Shown here: positions 52,971 through 64,000 of the stretch, piece after piece
How the letters are laid out: every line of letters begins with the position of its first letter
Position numbering within the stretch: position 1 is the stretch's first letter
DNA from: Anoplolepis gracilipes
Taxonomy: Eukaryota; Arthropoda; Insecta; Hymenoptera; Formicidae
DNA: 64,000 bases
Assembly (NCBI RefSeq): GCF_047496725.1
Contig: NC_132978.1
Location: 11,745,001-11,809,000 of the forward strand
Direction: 5' to 3'
Notes under the pieces: model-generated
Told to the model about the DNA's origin: nothing
The model's database searches: none
Seen by the model: only the letters and a program-made list of their open reading frames with translations
Translations under genes and position numbers: made by a program

Positions 52971-54783
52971 CACACATACACTTTAACTTCGAGTTTGTTA
53001 TTAATGCATGTTAATATTGCGGTTTCGTCTGTTAAATTTCAGTAAAGTAGAAATACTTTACTGAATCGAGCATAGTTAAATTTGATAAGCATCAAGAAAT
53101 TTATATCTATAAGATTTTAATAATTTTAATTTAATGCAGATTCGATTTCTTTCGATGACATCGTTCTCGCTATGACATAAGAATGTGCATCGCAATTAAA
53201 TCTTTAAAAATAATTTAAAATTTGTTTTGTTCGTATCCCTCTCTCTCTCTCTCTTGCTTGCTTACGGGTAATGTAAGTGATACTTGCGAAACATTCGATA
53301 CAAGTCAGTAAGCTAATTCAAGGTAAAATATATAGTCGCACATTACAGCTGTGTTTACATAATCGAAAATGCAAAAGGAATTGATATGGATAAACGCGAG
53401 TCTTTTATTTTACGAAGAAAATATTAAATTTTTAAATATATAGTGAAAAAATGTACTCTGTCACCGATGTACAAAAATTTTGTTGTTGGATTAATTTGAA
53501 TCTGAGATTACGAATACATTCTGATATAAATATAAAAAAACATTATTTTATTTTTTCAATTTTATTACTAATTTTATAATCAGTTTTATACCAATCTTAT
53601 TATTTGATATATTTTTCCATACTATATCTTCGTTAATTGTAAGCAAAATTAGTAGCCATATGCTCCCTTCGTATCTAATAATCTCATTAGCGAATTAAAA
53701 AAGCGTAAAACGATCACAATCAAAACGACATTGTAAGTCAAGATGTTCATTGGTGTTATTAATAATAAATATTGTTGATATTATGTTCTTCAATTCAACA
53801 GCAAAGCCAAGAAAACTACAGATAAATAACATTGATATCATTACCCATTTCGCGCCAATCTTTCTCGATGTCACTTTGCATTTTCTCCTCGATTAATTTT
53901 TTCAATATTAAGAATTACAATTATATAGACGATTATTTGCTGTAAAATATATAGAATAAATATTTAAGATGTAAAAATGTAGGCGATTTATATGATAACT
54001 TTTTTCATTGCACAAAATTATGAGATTATATTTATAACAAAATGACAGGTAATAAAATATCGTTTTACCTTGAGATAATAATCGAAAATGTGTAGTAATT
54101 AAAATATGTATATAGAAAAATATATATAATATGCGCGATATCACAATATCGCATGATAATTTGTTTTCATATTATAATTGTAGCTCAACTAAAGGCACTT
54201 GATCAATAATTACGTGTAAGATTTTTTTCGCAATAGACGTCCAAACGTTCGATACAGTTAACATTACGTATATTAAGAAAAAGCTATTAAGTGTAATCAT
54301 ACTTTAATCTCCACATAAAGAAGTAATATATTTCAGCAAATATAAATATATACTTTTAATTCAAAAGACTACGTTTTCTCCATAAATTTGTACAAAATTC
54401 GTAATAAAATGTTTTCTAAATTTCGATACGAAAAACACTGATCACAGATAAGGAATGCATCTTCTCTATTATGTACAACAATGAAAAAGACAGAAAAAGG
54501 AAATAGTCAATTACATAGATTTCTTAATATGGTCACGACGAATTACATGTGATATTGGGAACACGATTAATCCATCCGCATATTTGTCTCTCCACTAAAT
54601 TATCACTATAAAAACTAGGTGTTACACAGCATGTGTACATAGCGCTGATGCAATTCGGAGTACACGCACACGTGTTTAACACACACACATCGCTTTAATG
54701 TATATTTAGCGCGTTCGCCCTCCAAGTTTCGAAAATGAATAACTTGCGCAGATTTGCATCAGCCAAATCGACTTACCTTTCAT
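48393..54783 (-). CDS. SLC22-type organic cation/anion transporter (8 coding exons, 501 aa)
   Basis: A major-facilitator membrane carrier of the SLC22 family, expected at the plasma membrane and moving small organic ions; the substrate cannot be read from sequence. Coding exons in gene order: 54777-54783, 50329-50612, 50036-50139, 49737-49891, 49503-49671, 49059-49384, 48680-48984, 48393-48548. GT-AG borders and phases join into 501 codons plus stop. Seen: first membrane helix about 20-45; a large extracellular loop with three N-glycosylation sequons (N50, N61, N74) and cysteines 53, 68 and 80; a CDREQLAN-type segment before helix 2; MADRIGRKKP loop 2-3; IIPESPRWLL (241-250); PTVVRN (422-427); LPETMNCELPETIEDGE near the C-terminus. 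The first exon (ATG AAA G) is inferred from a GTAAGT donor and phase match. The rest is firm. A second SLC22 subclass assignment would need a tree. Confidence 0.9.
51306..51416. mobile_element. Small inverted-repeat element (MITE-like), copy 2
   Basis: A 111-bp element inside intron 1 of the transporter. The left end begins TACCCATACGGTACA and the reverse complement of the right end begins TACCCAGAGGGCACATGT. Inner arms share AAAAGA(T/C)-type sequence and the centre is made of repeated CTTTAAGTCAT-like blocks. The pattern TACCC, then GCACA, then AAAAGATG is shared with 40313-40435. Arms are more diverged here. No coding capacity. Confidence 0.45.
52020..52511. mobile_element. Long palindromic element with a duplicated left arm, in intron 1 of the transporter
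   Basis: About 490 bp. Outer arms of about 150-160 bp start CCCTATGAAAGCAAATC and are almost perfect inverted copies of each other (52020-52175 and about 52353-52511). Between them lies a second, direct copy of the inner two thirds of the left arm (about 52221-52317). The three copies are separated by two TA arrays (about 52179-52220 and 52317-52352). The arms themselves contain a CA-repeat block and the segment GTGTTCAGATACCTTATG. There is no coding capacity; frames are repeat artefacts. The high arm identity points to recent origin or homogenisation. The family is not recognised. Confidence 0.75.
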
Positions 54784-55567
54784 CGTTTTGGCCGATTGTT
54801 ATACCGTCCTCTTCGCCGACTGCAAATTTATTTTCGGGTCACGAAGTGACACAATTCCCGCCGTCGTAAATATTATTACCTTGTCAAGTGCGCGAGAGAC
54901 CGAAGCGAACTAAAAACAGATCTTAAGTTTTGCCACCAAGGTCTGTTTTATCGACGCGAAAGGTAAAACGGGCGATGTCAAAGACGAGAAATTTTAAAAC
55001 TCCTAATCCGATTATTATTTATTTATCGCGCAACGATAATTTTTTTATTAGATAACTCTCTTATTATCCTCCTAAAGATTTCGGCATTGTATGCATATGT
55101 AATTATACTACTTACAATTAGGTATAACAGAGCCCTTTCAGCTATGTATAGCACTGATACAATGCACCATTTTTATAATTTTTATATATGTAACAATATG
55201 ATAATATAAAACAAAAAGAAAAAAAGACAAACGTTTTTAATTGATATTGTTTAATATCAAAAAATGTTTAAATGTTAATTACTAAAAATTAATACGTATA
55301 TATTGATTTTAAAATACTGCATACAAAGAGTCTCCATTGGATTCCTCCAGATATATTTTATAAATTTTTTTGTTATGTGTTTCTTGAGAGAAATTTTTGA
55401 AGTAGATATATATATATATAAATATAAAAAATAAATATGAGTCTGATAATTTCAGACTTTGTTTTTATTAATTCAAGAATCCAATGAATCTCTCTTATTC
55501 TCATTAAATTGCCAAGGTCTGTGATTATCAGAGTTATAAAAATTTTCGTAGCTTAGAGAATAAAATT
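54784..55567. other. Region between WDHD1 and transporter; likely transporter promoter plus WDHD1 3' UTR
   Basis: Both neighbours are on the - strand. The part near 54784-55010 is richer in CpG than its surroundings and lies just upstream of the inferred transporter start codon, so it probably holds its promoter and 5' UTR. At 55464-55469 a reverse-complement AATAAA lies about 100 nt past the WDHD1 stop and is a good polyadenylation signal candidate. Beside it, AGTCTGA-TAATT-TCAGACT (55440-55458) forms a perfect hairpin on either strand. No exon seen. Confidence 0.5.
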
Positions 55568-58500
55568 TTACTTGTCGAATGCGAATTGGTTGAGTTTGCT
55601 GCTCAGACATCGTTTTGCTTCGATATTGTGTTCATTATCTGGACTCGATAATTTCCGTTTCTTGTTGAGTTCTGGGGATTCAACCGCATTATCTGTGTTA
55701 TTCGATTTCGATGTCTCTTCTTTGTACCGCGACAAACCAATTTTAGTTAATTCGGCGACATTTTTTTCAGGAAATTCTTCCTGCAAATCCTTTTTATTTT
55801 TAGCATACCAAGTAACGAATGATTCTTTTCTAGATTCAGTCTTTGATTTCGGTTTAACAGGCATAGTTCTTACAGGTTTCTGAGATTTCTCTGGTAAACT
55901 GTTCAAACCAGCTAAACCTATTATATAATATAATAAAATAAATAAATATTTTTAATATAAAGAAAATAAACATCTTACAATTAGAATTTAAAAATGTAAG
56001 TATTATTTACCTCTTGGTGATAAAGATAAATTTCCAGATTTTAAAAATGGGTTCACTCTTTTTAATGTTTGACTCATAGCAAGTGGTTTTATCTCTATTT
56101 CTGGTTTTTTAATAGATGGTAAAGGCATATCATCGTCCTCTTGATTATTAATACTAGAATCACCATTGCTTGTAAAATTGTCTTGATGATTTTCCATCTC
56201 TTCTTCTTCTTTTAAATCCTTCAAATCAGATTTTGCATCAGCAATCATTTCCAATTTCTTTGCCAATGCTGTTTTAGAAACACGCAAGGCATACCGTATG
56301 GCCAAATCTATCACTTTTGTTGATGCAATTTGTTCGCAAATGTCTACTGCACGATATTCCAAATTGCTCCTGCAGGCAAGCTGATTGCAAGAAGGAAAAC
56401 ATTAGCAAAAGAGTAAATGAAAAATTATATATATTCGATCATAAGTATTAGAATAGAAATAAATAAGCTATTGCTTAATAATTACTTACTGCTATTACAG
56501 TTAATAGTGCTTCAGTTTCATCGGATGGATTATTTCCTATCTCCCACAGTTTACGTTCTTCTTTAGTTTTCTCAGATTCCGGTTCGCAAAGAGGTGCAGA
56601 AAAAGATACCTCGGTGATTATCGGCAACGGAATTGTCGGTGGATAATAACTCCCTTTGCAAAGAATACACCGCATATTCCGTTCTCGTTCGCTCACACCG
56701 ATTACGAAATAGTGATCTGCTTTACCCTTATCCTAAAGCAGAATCTTTAGTAATAAGTGTTGAGAAATTCATCTTGAATCACTAATTTGAGTTACCTGTA
56801 TATTTGTATCACAGAGCACTCTCCATTGACAAGATCTCTTATTGTATATTCTAACAATATCATCGGAATCAATTACAATGGGAGAATGAGCATCTGATAA
56901 TCCTAACCACATAAGATCTGATGCTGGTGAAAGTGGAACTGTTAAAGTTTGACTGCGTAAATGTGCTCCTTGTATTTGTATCCATAATAGATTTAAATTC
57001 TGATCACCTGCTGGACCTTTTTTTGCCAAACAAAGAAAATTATATTACAATATTTGCAATTAACTATTAATTTCTCATCGTGTCAATTGAATAAAAGCTT
57101 CTTACCAATTCCAGCATGATAAACTACCAAAAGACGATTTCCTAAACCATTCATTGCAACTACAGGTCCAGGTAAAGCTAAAATTTCACGTTGTGTTCCT
57201 CCTATCATAAATATTCTTAAATTTCTTCTAGATGTTGCTACTGCTACAAAATTATCACCAGCTGCTAAACATTCGCTTTCTTCTCCTTCTGGCAAATCCA
57301 GAGACCATTCTTTATTTCCAGAACCCCAACCTACACGAAGAAACAATAAAATATTATTTATTTGATAAATAATTTCAGTTCTGTTTTTTATCACTTATCA
57401 TTTATATTATATATATAATAAGTAATTAATGTGTGCAAACCTTGCAAAACTATCACAACAATTTTACTAGGGCCATTATCAGAAGCTGGGCAGCTTAAAG
57501 CAATTGCTTGGGTAGATAGGGCAGCTATAGAATGTCGCAAATAATTATTTATATGCATACTGCGATGAATTGCAGCATCGTGAAACTCCACTTCAATGCT
57601 GGAGTTTTCCTCATCTTCTGATGTAAAACATCTAACCATTCCTACATCATTCCACATCTGTAAATACCGTACAAAAACTAAATTTAACTCTTTAAAAATT
57701 GCCATAAAAATATTTAACACATAAGTATTATTATTATACTGTACCATGAAATATGATAATAAATGAGAAGGTGTTGATCCTGGTTGGAAAGGTGATTGCA
57801 ACTTCACATTGGGTATAAAAGATTTAGTATTGTATGGAAGTTTTTCAGAGCCGGCATCAGAATGACTTTTTTGATCGTCTTCCAGATTGGCAGAGGCTTT
57901 AATTTTGTCCAAAGATATCACATTTTCATCATCATCATCATTATCATTGCCCAATAAAGCAAAATCATTTTCCATTACATTTTCATTTTTTTCTAAATCC
58001 ATGATTGCCTCATTTTCTGGTTTATTAGAACTTATCTGAAAGATTATTATAAGACTTTCTTAAATGTATTAACAAAATCTTAAGATATATATACATACAT
58101 GAACTATCTTACCACATCAACACATCCTAATTTTCCCAACGCATCGCAGAATGCAATCTCATTGGAATGATCTATGTGCCATACTAATGCAGTGATTTTG
58201 GTGTCTTGTTCATGTTCAAGATATCCAATTACTTCCTTAGTTTCTACATTCCAAACAATTATCTCTCCACATAGCGAACTAGCGGCAATGCGCGTACCGG
58301 ATTCAGAAAATTTGCAAATGCTAAGTTCCTGCATGAAAATAAGGAAACAATAAGTCGCTATCAATTACTCCAAAAGAATTATTTCAAAAGAAAGGAAAAA
58401 ACAAGCACTGAGAATCAACAACTTACAGTCTTTAAGGTAGGACATTTCAATCTATACAATTCCTTCCAGGACAATCTCTCCACTATAACTACATCTTTGT

Positions 58501-59519
58501 TAGACGGATATGCCAGACAACTACCATCCGTACATTTAAAAGAAGGCGTGCAATATGATTTAGCGATAAAAAAAGAGTTACATTTTGGGACAATATTATT
58601 CCAAACATGTACAGTTCGCTTTTCTTTAATATTCCATATACGAATAGATCCATCTGCACTAGATGATGCCTAAAAGTATTAATTTTACACTAATGATTTA
58701 AAATATTTTTTTACAATCGATAAAATATTAGAAAACTACCGCACATACTTACCACAAATTCTTCTTTTGGATCTAGAGATAAGCCTAAAATAGGTGCTGT
58801 ATGGCCCTCTAGTTCTGTACTGTCTGATGTATTAATGTTTGTAACATGTATCCGCATATCGCTTTAAAGAAAGATTAAATTATCACAAAAATGTCAGTCT
58901 ATTTAATATTATACTTGTAACAATAAGTAAAGAATTTTTTGTTGTATATCACGTACCAGGCACCAGATACTATCAAATTACTATCTTTTGCTGTTGCTAA
59001 TGCTGAGACTGGTGCTGAAAATCTAGTGACAATCCCTTCCTTTTCCAAATCAGGATAAGTTAATATTTGTACTGTATTATTGTCATTTCCCACAAAAATT
59101 TTACCATCCTAAAAATGAAAATCTTTATTAGAAATAAGATTACTTGTTTTCAAAAGATTATTCTAGCAAGATATATTGTACAAAATAAGTCTTTAGAGAC
59201 AACGAATGATAACTTCTATTCTTGATACATGACACTTATTATAATTACCTTTGAAATAGCAGTAATTGCTTGTTCCGAGATGCAACTAGTGGCTGGATCA
59301 TCGTCCATTAAATTTAACCAGGATCTAACATCCCCATCGCATCCACAAGTAATAAGTCCTCTCCTACAATCGTGGACATATAATTATCATTAATTCTCTG
59401 TGACAAATTATATATGCATAATAAATATATAGTGTCACTTACTTTTCACCCGAATAATAGCAAACATCAGTGTGCCCTTCTTGATGAGCATATCGCATAG
59501 GTTTCCTTATCAAAGGCAT
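55568..59519 (-). CDS. WDHD1: WDHD1 / AND-1 / Ctf4 replisome adaptor (13 exons, 940 aa)
   Basis: A nuclear trimeric hub that links the CMG helicase to DNA polymerase alpha-primase and other replication proteins. Exons in gene order: 59443-59519, 59249-59363, 58957-59108, 58753-58861, 58427-58669, 58113-58328, 57745-58035, 57441-57657, 57106-57330, 56796-57016, 56490-56732, 56011-56380, 55568-55911. GT-AG borders and phases give 940 codons plus stop. Seen: N-terminal WD40 repeats starting MPLIRKPMRYAHQEGHTDVC and running to about residue 304; an acidic linker (about 310-400); a SepB/Ctf4 beta-propeller and helical region (about 400-770) with FHDAAIHRSMH, LPGPVVAMNG and CILCKGSYYPPTIP; a C-terminal basic region with a partial HMG box (857-892); KKRKL nuclear signal; final KLNQFAF like the vertebrate end. 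Human WDHD1 is longer (about 1130 aa). Divergent from TOM20 across 662 bp. Confidence 0.95.
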
Positions 59520-60181
59520 GTTCACCCAGATTCACGTAATAAAATATCAAAATATTTGTATATTTTTTTGCATCAATCTTTCATCAGCCTATATATAACT
59601 AACTTTAAGAGTTTATATTTTTTTCTTACACTGTATAAAATATGAAATATAAATGCAACGTTTAACTTATGTATACAATAGCTATAAAATATATAAATTA
59701 TATCATTATACACATACTCGCGCGTTGATTAGTTGTGTGATGTTATCCACTTCTCATTTAGTTACAATTATGCGCGCCATTTTATTTACACTTTTCTGTC
59801 ACTTTAAGTGCAAAGAATGGAAATAGAGTACAAATAGAAGAAACATAATACATTTTTTTTCATATAATCCGGACACTAAACATATACAAAAACTATAGAA
59901 TATACAAATCCCAAAACGTAAATAATTGCTTTTCCATAAAATTATTAATTTCAGACATTGTTCTGACAATTATTTTATATCTCTTGTGACACATTTGAAT
60001 GTTTAGGGTTTTTTTTTTAAATCGAAACGTTAGGTTGACACGCCTGTCTGTGCACAAACATTTTGCGAACAAATTCAGTGAACACGGTAAGAAAAGCAAC
60101 CTCTCTTTTCCATGATGGCCGAGAATGTGATAAGGATTTTGTGAATTTTTCTCGTCATAATATCTGAATTTCTATATTAGA
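59520..60181. promoter_or_regulatory. Shared bidirectional promoter region, WDHD1 / TOM20
   Basis: The 662 bp between the two divergent start codons must contain both 5' UTRs and promoters. It is AT-rich, with an isolated GCGCGCC next to GCCATTTT at about 59772-59784. Read on the - strand this is AAAATGGCGCGC, combining a Pho/YY1-like AAAATGGC with the GGCGC core found in E2F sites. That would suit an S-phase gene such as WDHD1. A TGATGGCCGAGAATG segment lies at about 60113-60127. No TATA box is evident at a convincing distance. The motif roles are inference. Confidence 0.6.
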
Positions 60182-61217
60182 ATGACCATGATATCCAAAG
60201 CTGCGGTCGGGATTGCTGTCGGCATCGCCGGCATTTTCGTCGGCTACTGTTTTTACTTTGATCAAAAACGCCGCAGCGATCCCGATTTCAAGAAGAAACT
60301 CCGCGAACGTAAGTTTGGCTATTTCCTTTTTACTCAATGGATTGTTATACATTCTTTTTGTCACGTGCGAGTAGTCTGATATTTCATCGCAGTGACACGC
60401 ATTTTTAAATAAGCTGACATGTTCCACGTGAAAGAAGTTACTATCTTTTTTAATACAACGTGCAATCTCGATCGTATTAATACACGATCTATATAATTAA
60501 TTTTACGAATATATTTCCTATATATAGAAAATGTTATTTATACATACTATAAATTTTTTTATTGTACATAATATTGATTGATTGTATTATGTTCTTATGT
60601 TCAAAATATACATACACAATATTTTTTTATAATCTTTAAAACTATGAGGAAATTATATTTATATTACTGTTAGTTTATTCCCAGAGAAAAAATCTTATTC
60701 TTATTTTATTGTTACAGGTAGAAAAGCTAAGAAACAAGCACAAAAGGCTGCTTCTTCAAAGATGCCAGATTTAAGGGATCATGAATTGGTACAGAGATTC
60801 TTTTTGCAAGAGGTAAAACTTCTTATTACTTTTATTAAATTATATATATAAATGTAATTTTAATATATTAAAGTTTACTATATATATTACATTGTTTGTA
60901 ACTTAGGTTCAACTTGGAGAAGAATTGCTTGCTTCTGGCGAGATAGAAGGAGGAATCGAGCATTTGGCTAATGCAGTGGCAGTATGTGGACAGCCAGCTC
61001 AACTACTAACAGTTCTTCAAAAGACTCTACCGCCACCAATTTTCCAGATCCTAATGCACCGGCTACCTACGGTTGGCCAGGTACAAAAATTTATGCAAAA
61101 GAAAGAAAATATCATCTCATAAGGTAATATTTCTTAAAATTATATTTTATTTTGCCTCCTTTCTTACAGAAACTAGTATCCCAAACTCAACTAATGGCAG
61201 AGGAAGATGTCGAGTAG
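60182..61217 (+). CDS. Tomm20: TOM20, mitochondrial import receptor subunit (4 exons, 147 aa)
   Basis: The outer-membrane receptor that recognises amphipathic presequences and passes precursors to the TOM pore. Exons: 60182-60308, 60718-60812, 60907-61080, 61170-61217. GT-AG borders and phases join into 147 codons plus stop, the usual length for animal TOM20 (about 145). Seen: an N-terminal signal-anchor helix (about residues 7-26, AAVGIAVGIAGIFVGYCFYF) followed by a very basic stretch (FDQKRRSDPDFKKKLRERRKAKKQ) that fits N-in/C-out anchoring; the TPR-like receptor domain (about 60-130) with FFLQEVQLGEELLASGEIEG and AVAVCGQPAQLLTVLQKTLP; acidic tail MAEEDVE. Start: the first ATG is used; the second (codon 3) is possible. 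Divergent from WDHD1, convergent with the gene at the right edge. Confidence 0.95.
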
Positions 61218-61244
61218 ATGAATATAAAGTATCGTTGGTTCTTA

Positions 61245-61250
61245 AATAAA
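61245..61250 (+). other. Candidate polyadenylation signal of TOM20
   Basis: AATAAA lies 28 nt after the TOM20 stop codon. If used it would give a very short 3' UTR. Other AATAAA-like sequences follow in this AT-rich region, so a longer UTR is equally possible. Confidence 0.45.
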
Positions 61251-62044
61251 ATTTGAAATTAGTAAAAAGTCTGCTCATTTTTGCACAACACATAGACGCA
61301 AACATAGTTTACATCTTGAAAAAAATCCTACAATCGTACAATTCATTATCCTTTATTAAACTTCCATTTTCCTTGACAAATATTTATTAATTATATATAA
61401 TAAATTTTTATGAATATTTTGTGTTTTATTTTAAACAAGTAGAAACACACATTATTTTCATATCCCATTGTTCTAATATATATTTTAATCAAACAGTGAT
61501 TCTGAGAATTTCTAACAAATGTAAAACTTAAAATGGTATTCTGATATCAAACTAAGATTTAGTCCCTTAGCAATTCCAGTGACATCGTTCTTAAGAAAAT
61601 ATTAGAAAAATTCTAGTTAATATAAGGCTCTAATTATTTGTGTATAGAAAGAGTTGAAACAAAATTTTGTATGTCATTAAAACATTTATATAGCTTCAAT
61701 GGACGTTAAATCCTTAAAATGTAACATTATATCACAGCATGTGTATGCTGTTGTTACTCGTTTATATTGATTTAATTGACATGTTTTGAGAAGAAAGAAA
61801 AAATGTAATTTAGCCTTGATACATTTATGTATTCGTATATATCCCGTTTTCACTATAATAATATTCTTTAAAAATAAAAGTTGTATTATTATTTTTGTTA
61901 TTTCATGATATTGTATATATTTATCGTTGTTTCGTTATATAAAAATGATTACGCCAGTTAAAATTTCATCAAAATATGATGAACTTAAAAAATATAACAT
62001 TCTGTATAATTTAATAAAATCATTGCTTTAATCTAATTCCAAGT

Positions 62045-62046
<2 letters not shown>

Positions 62047-62089
<43 letters not shown>
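62047..62089. repeat. (TA)n microsatellite
   Basis: About 43 bp of pure TA repeats in the convergent 3' region. Confidence 0.95.
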
Positions 62090-62092
<3 letters not shown>

Positions 62093-62938
62093 CAGAATTA
62101 TTAATAAAATCAATTAGTAAATAGTTATTGTATGCTTCAATTAGTGTTCAATAGAACATGTTATTCATCATCACACTTATGATGCTGACGAGCGTTGCCT
62201 TATCTTGGTGTAGTAAATGTGAAAAAAAACTTGTACAATTATTTATGGATCTCTGATTGTAATCTTTTAGACTATGATATTAATATCTAATGTACTATAT
62301 TCCTTTCATTGCAAAAATAATATATGTGAGATATGCTCTTAAAAGCATATTATTATATTCTGGAAGCATTTACGAGTACAGTTGGAACACAATTATTGTA
62401 AGTCCTATATTATTATAGGTATGTATTTCTATAAATATGTGCAGATATATACATATTTTGTAGATTAAATCTAGTGTCAATACAAATGCATTGTTTTAAA
62501 CATTGCCATTACTTCTGATGCCATTCAATTATAATGTATGTATAATAAACAATTTACATATGTATATACACACTTTTAAGGTATAAAATTATATTCTTAT
62601 AAAGATGCACCACTTTAAAAAGAGGGAAAATTGATTTTAATTTTTAGTATAACATTATATTGAACCTGTATACGAGAACACAAACTGAAAAAATAAAGTA
62701 GTAAATAAAAAAGACATTCATTTCTTATGATTTCAAGGAACATTTTTAACAGAAATCTATAAAAATTATACTATAAATATATGTTAAATTTACTGAGAAG
62801 GGAGGAAGAAGAAGTTTTAAATAAGATGGTCAATGATAGAATAGACTTCTTTTTTTATTAATTTACAATAGTATTATGTATAAATTTATCTATGATTACC
62901 ATAATATTCCTACATACATAATGATATTTATGTATGTA

Positions 62939-62942
<4 letters not shown>

Positions 62943-62990
<48 letters not shown>

Positions 62991-63006
62991 CACACACACA
63001 CTCACA
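62943..63006. repeat. Compound (TA)n-(CA)n microsatellite
   Basis: About 42 bp of TA repeats run into an imperfect CA tract of about 20 bp. Confidence 0.9.
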
Positions 63007-63872
63007 CATACATAAATATATCTTACAAAATGTAATATTTTCATAATCGACGTACTATAGAAATAAGAAGTTAAAAAAACTCAGTAGCAAAATTATACAA
63101 ATTTTGCATGAAACTTTATAATTTTATACATGATGTTCATAATATCTCAAGACGTAAAATGATCAAAGAAATAAAAAAATATCAATGTTTAACCTGTTTT
63201 TTAAACAGTTTGACATAAAGTAGAAGATGTATACTTATGACCTATAATCATGCTTATGAATTTTCTGCAAGTATAACTTTATTATTATAATTTGTTTAAA
63301 AAAAATGGAAGTATATGTATCACTATTATTCTCCTATTATACATGGCAGTACTTCGCAATAAGTAATTCATTCAATAGTAATAAAATTTTCTATATAATA
63401 TTTGTTTTGTTAATAATAATAAATTATAAACTTTCATACAATAAATTCAATATACATATGCAATAACTCCCTTCTCCTGAATATGTACATTCATCAAAAC
63501 AAGAGTATTAACACAAAAACTTAAATATCATATATTTTGCAGCATTTTCCAATATTAATTATAATCAAGACACACAGGCATATAAATTATATGTAAGAAA
63601 CTGCGAAGCGAACTACTATATGTATCATTTGTTTTGTACTTTTTCTGATTTATAAACTGTATGATATGTAAATCAGGAAAAGAAAAAGTATATAAGTAAT
63701 ATATTTTTCTGATCAAGTTTCTCATCTTGAGCACGTATATAAATAGAATTCTATAATGAATAATCATACAGTCATGAAAAATTGCGAAATTAGCAAATGT
63801 CACTTTACACTAACATATATCTATTCTCTAACTTCAAAAATATCAGATATTATCCAAATAAATAACCCATAA

Positions 63873-64000
63873 CTATTTCGAATCCAAGATTTCATTTCTA
63901 GCTTGTGACATTACGTCAAGAGCATTTTTCTCTATAAGATTTTTGGCTAAATCTTTACCGAGCAGCTCTGCACCAAGAAGACTTATACTGCTCACTTTTC
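63873..64000 (-). CDS. HMBS: C-terminal exon, probable porphobilinogen deaminase (partial)
   Basis: A 41-residue C-terminal piece ending in TAG at 63873-63875, open to the window edge. The peptide includes LLGAELLGKDLAKNLIEK and then ALDVMSQARNEILDSK. Leu-Gly, Leu-Ala, Lys, Ala and the terminal Ala-Arg line up with the last helices of animal hydroxymethylbilane synthase (porphobilinogen deaminase), the third enzyme of heme synthesis. The rest of the gene lies beyond 64000, so the active site cannot be checked and the assignment rests on this short match. No splice acceptor is visible before the edge, so the exon extends further. It converges on TOM20. Confidence 0.6.
   Translation of the reverse strand, partial: KVSSISLLGAELLGKDLAKNLIEKNALDVMSQARNEILDSK

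Larger units (their letters stand above)
61251..63872. other. Convergent intergenic region between TOM20 and the right-edge gene
   Basis: AT-rich throughout, with no supported exon. It probably contains the 3' UTR of TOM20 (left) and of the - strand gene (right). Contains two TA arrays, at about 62047-62089 and 62943-62985; the second is followed by CA repeats. Confidence 0.6.

Noticed and set aside
55572..55883. 103-codon + strand frame
   Set aside because: Antisense shadow of the last WDHD1 exon.
60155..60427. 90-codon - strand frame
   Set aside because: Antisense shadow of TOM20 exon 1, whose + strand reading gives the TOM20 signal anchor.

Overview
The window looks like nuclear DNA from an insect, most likely a hymenopteran and probably an ant. 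It has AT-rich introns with GT-AG borders, intron-split metazoan genes, a eukaryotic tRNA with an internal promoter, many CT/GA and TA microsatellites, small fold-back transposons and, on the left, long CpG-rich non-coding DNA. The species assignment is an inference from overall character and protein flavour; I could not search a database.

Left two thirds (1 to about 41.1 kb): a gene desert. I found no convincing protein-coding exon on either strand. It alternates AT-rich stretches with CpG-rich blocks (about 10.4-11.06, 26.7-27.3, 34.0-34.7 and 40.0-41.1 kb) and carries about ten CT/GA arrays, a GTC triplet array (16.8-17.1 kb), a 760-bp palindromic Tc1-like element (11265-12024) and a small inverted-repeat element (40313-40435). 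The block ending at 27291 combines CCAAT boxes with a consensus splice donor and could be a non-coding first exon. The desert could be intergenic regulatory DNA or a very long intron of a gene lying outside the window.

Boundary: a complete tRNA-Leu(AAG) gene (41871-41952) sits close to where CpG-rich desert gives way to AT-rich, gene-dense DNA.

Right third (44.1 to 64.0 kb): five protein genes. (1) An EPHX4-type epoxide hydrolase, + strand, 6 exons, 403 aa (44121-47129). (2) A convergent SLC22-type organic cation/anion transporter, - strand, 8 coding exons, 501 aa (48393-54783), whose first intron holds two inverted-repeat elements. (3) WDHD1/AND-1/Ctf4, the replisome adaptor, - strand, 13 exons, 940 aa (55568-59519). 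(4) TOM20, the outer-membrane mitochondrial protein import receptor, + strand, 4 exons, 147 aa (60182-61217), divergent from WDHD1 across about 660 bp. (5) At the right edge, on the - strand, the last coding exon of what looks like porphobilinogen deaminase (63873-64000).

The genes do not form a pathway. WDHD1, TOM20 and the heme enzyme are housekeeping functions (DNA replication, mitochondrial import, heme synthesis). The epoxide hydrolase and transporter are membrane-linked small-molecule genes. I rebuilt all exon structures by reading splice borders and checking that reading phases join; no transcript data were available. I did not find a wholly new multi-gene system. The oddest structures are the palindromic mobile elements, the possible non-coding first exon, a truncated HMG box in WDHD1 and a probable change at one cap-domain tyrosine of the epoxide hydrolase.
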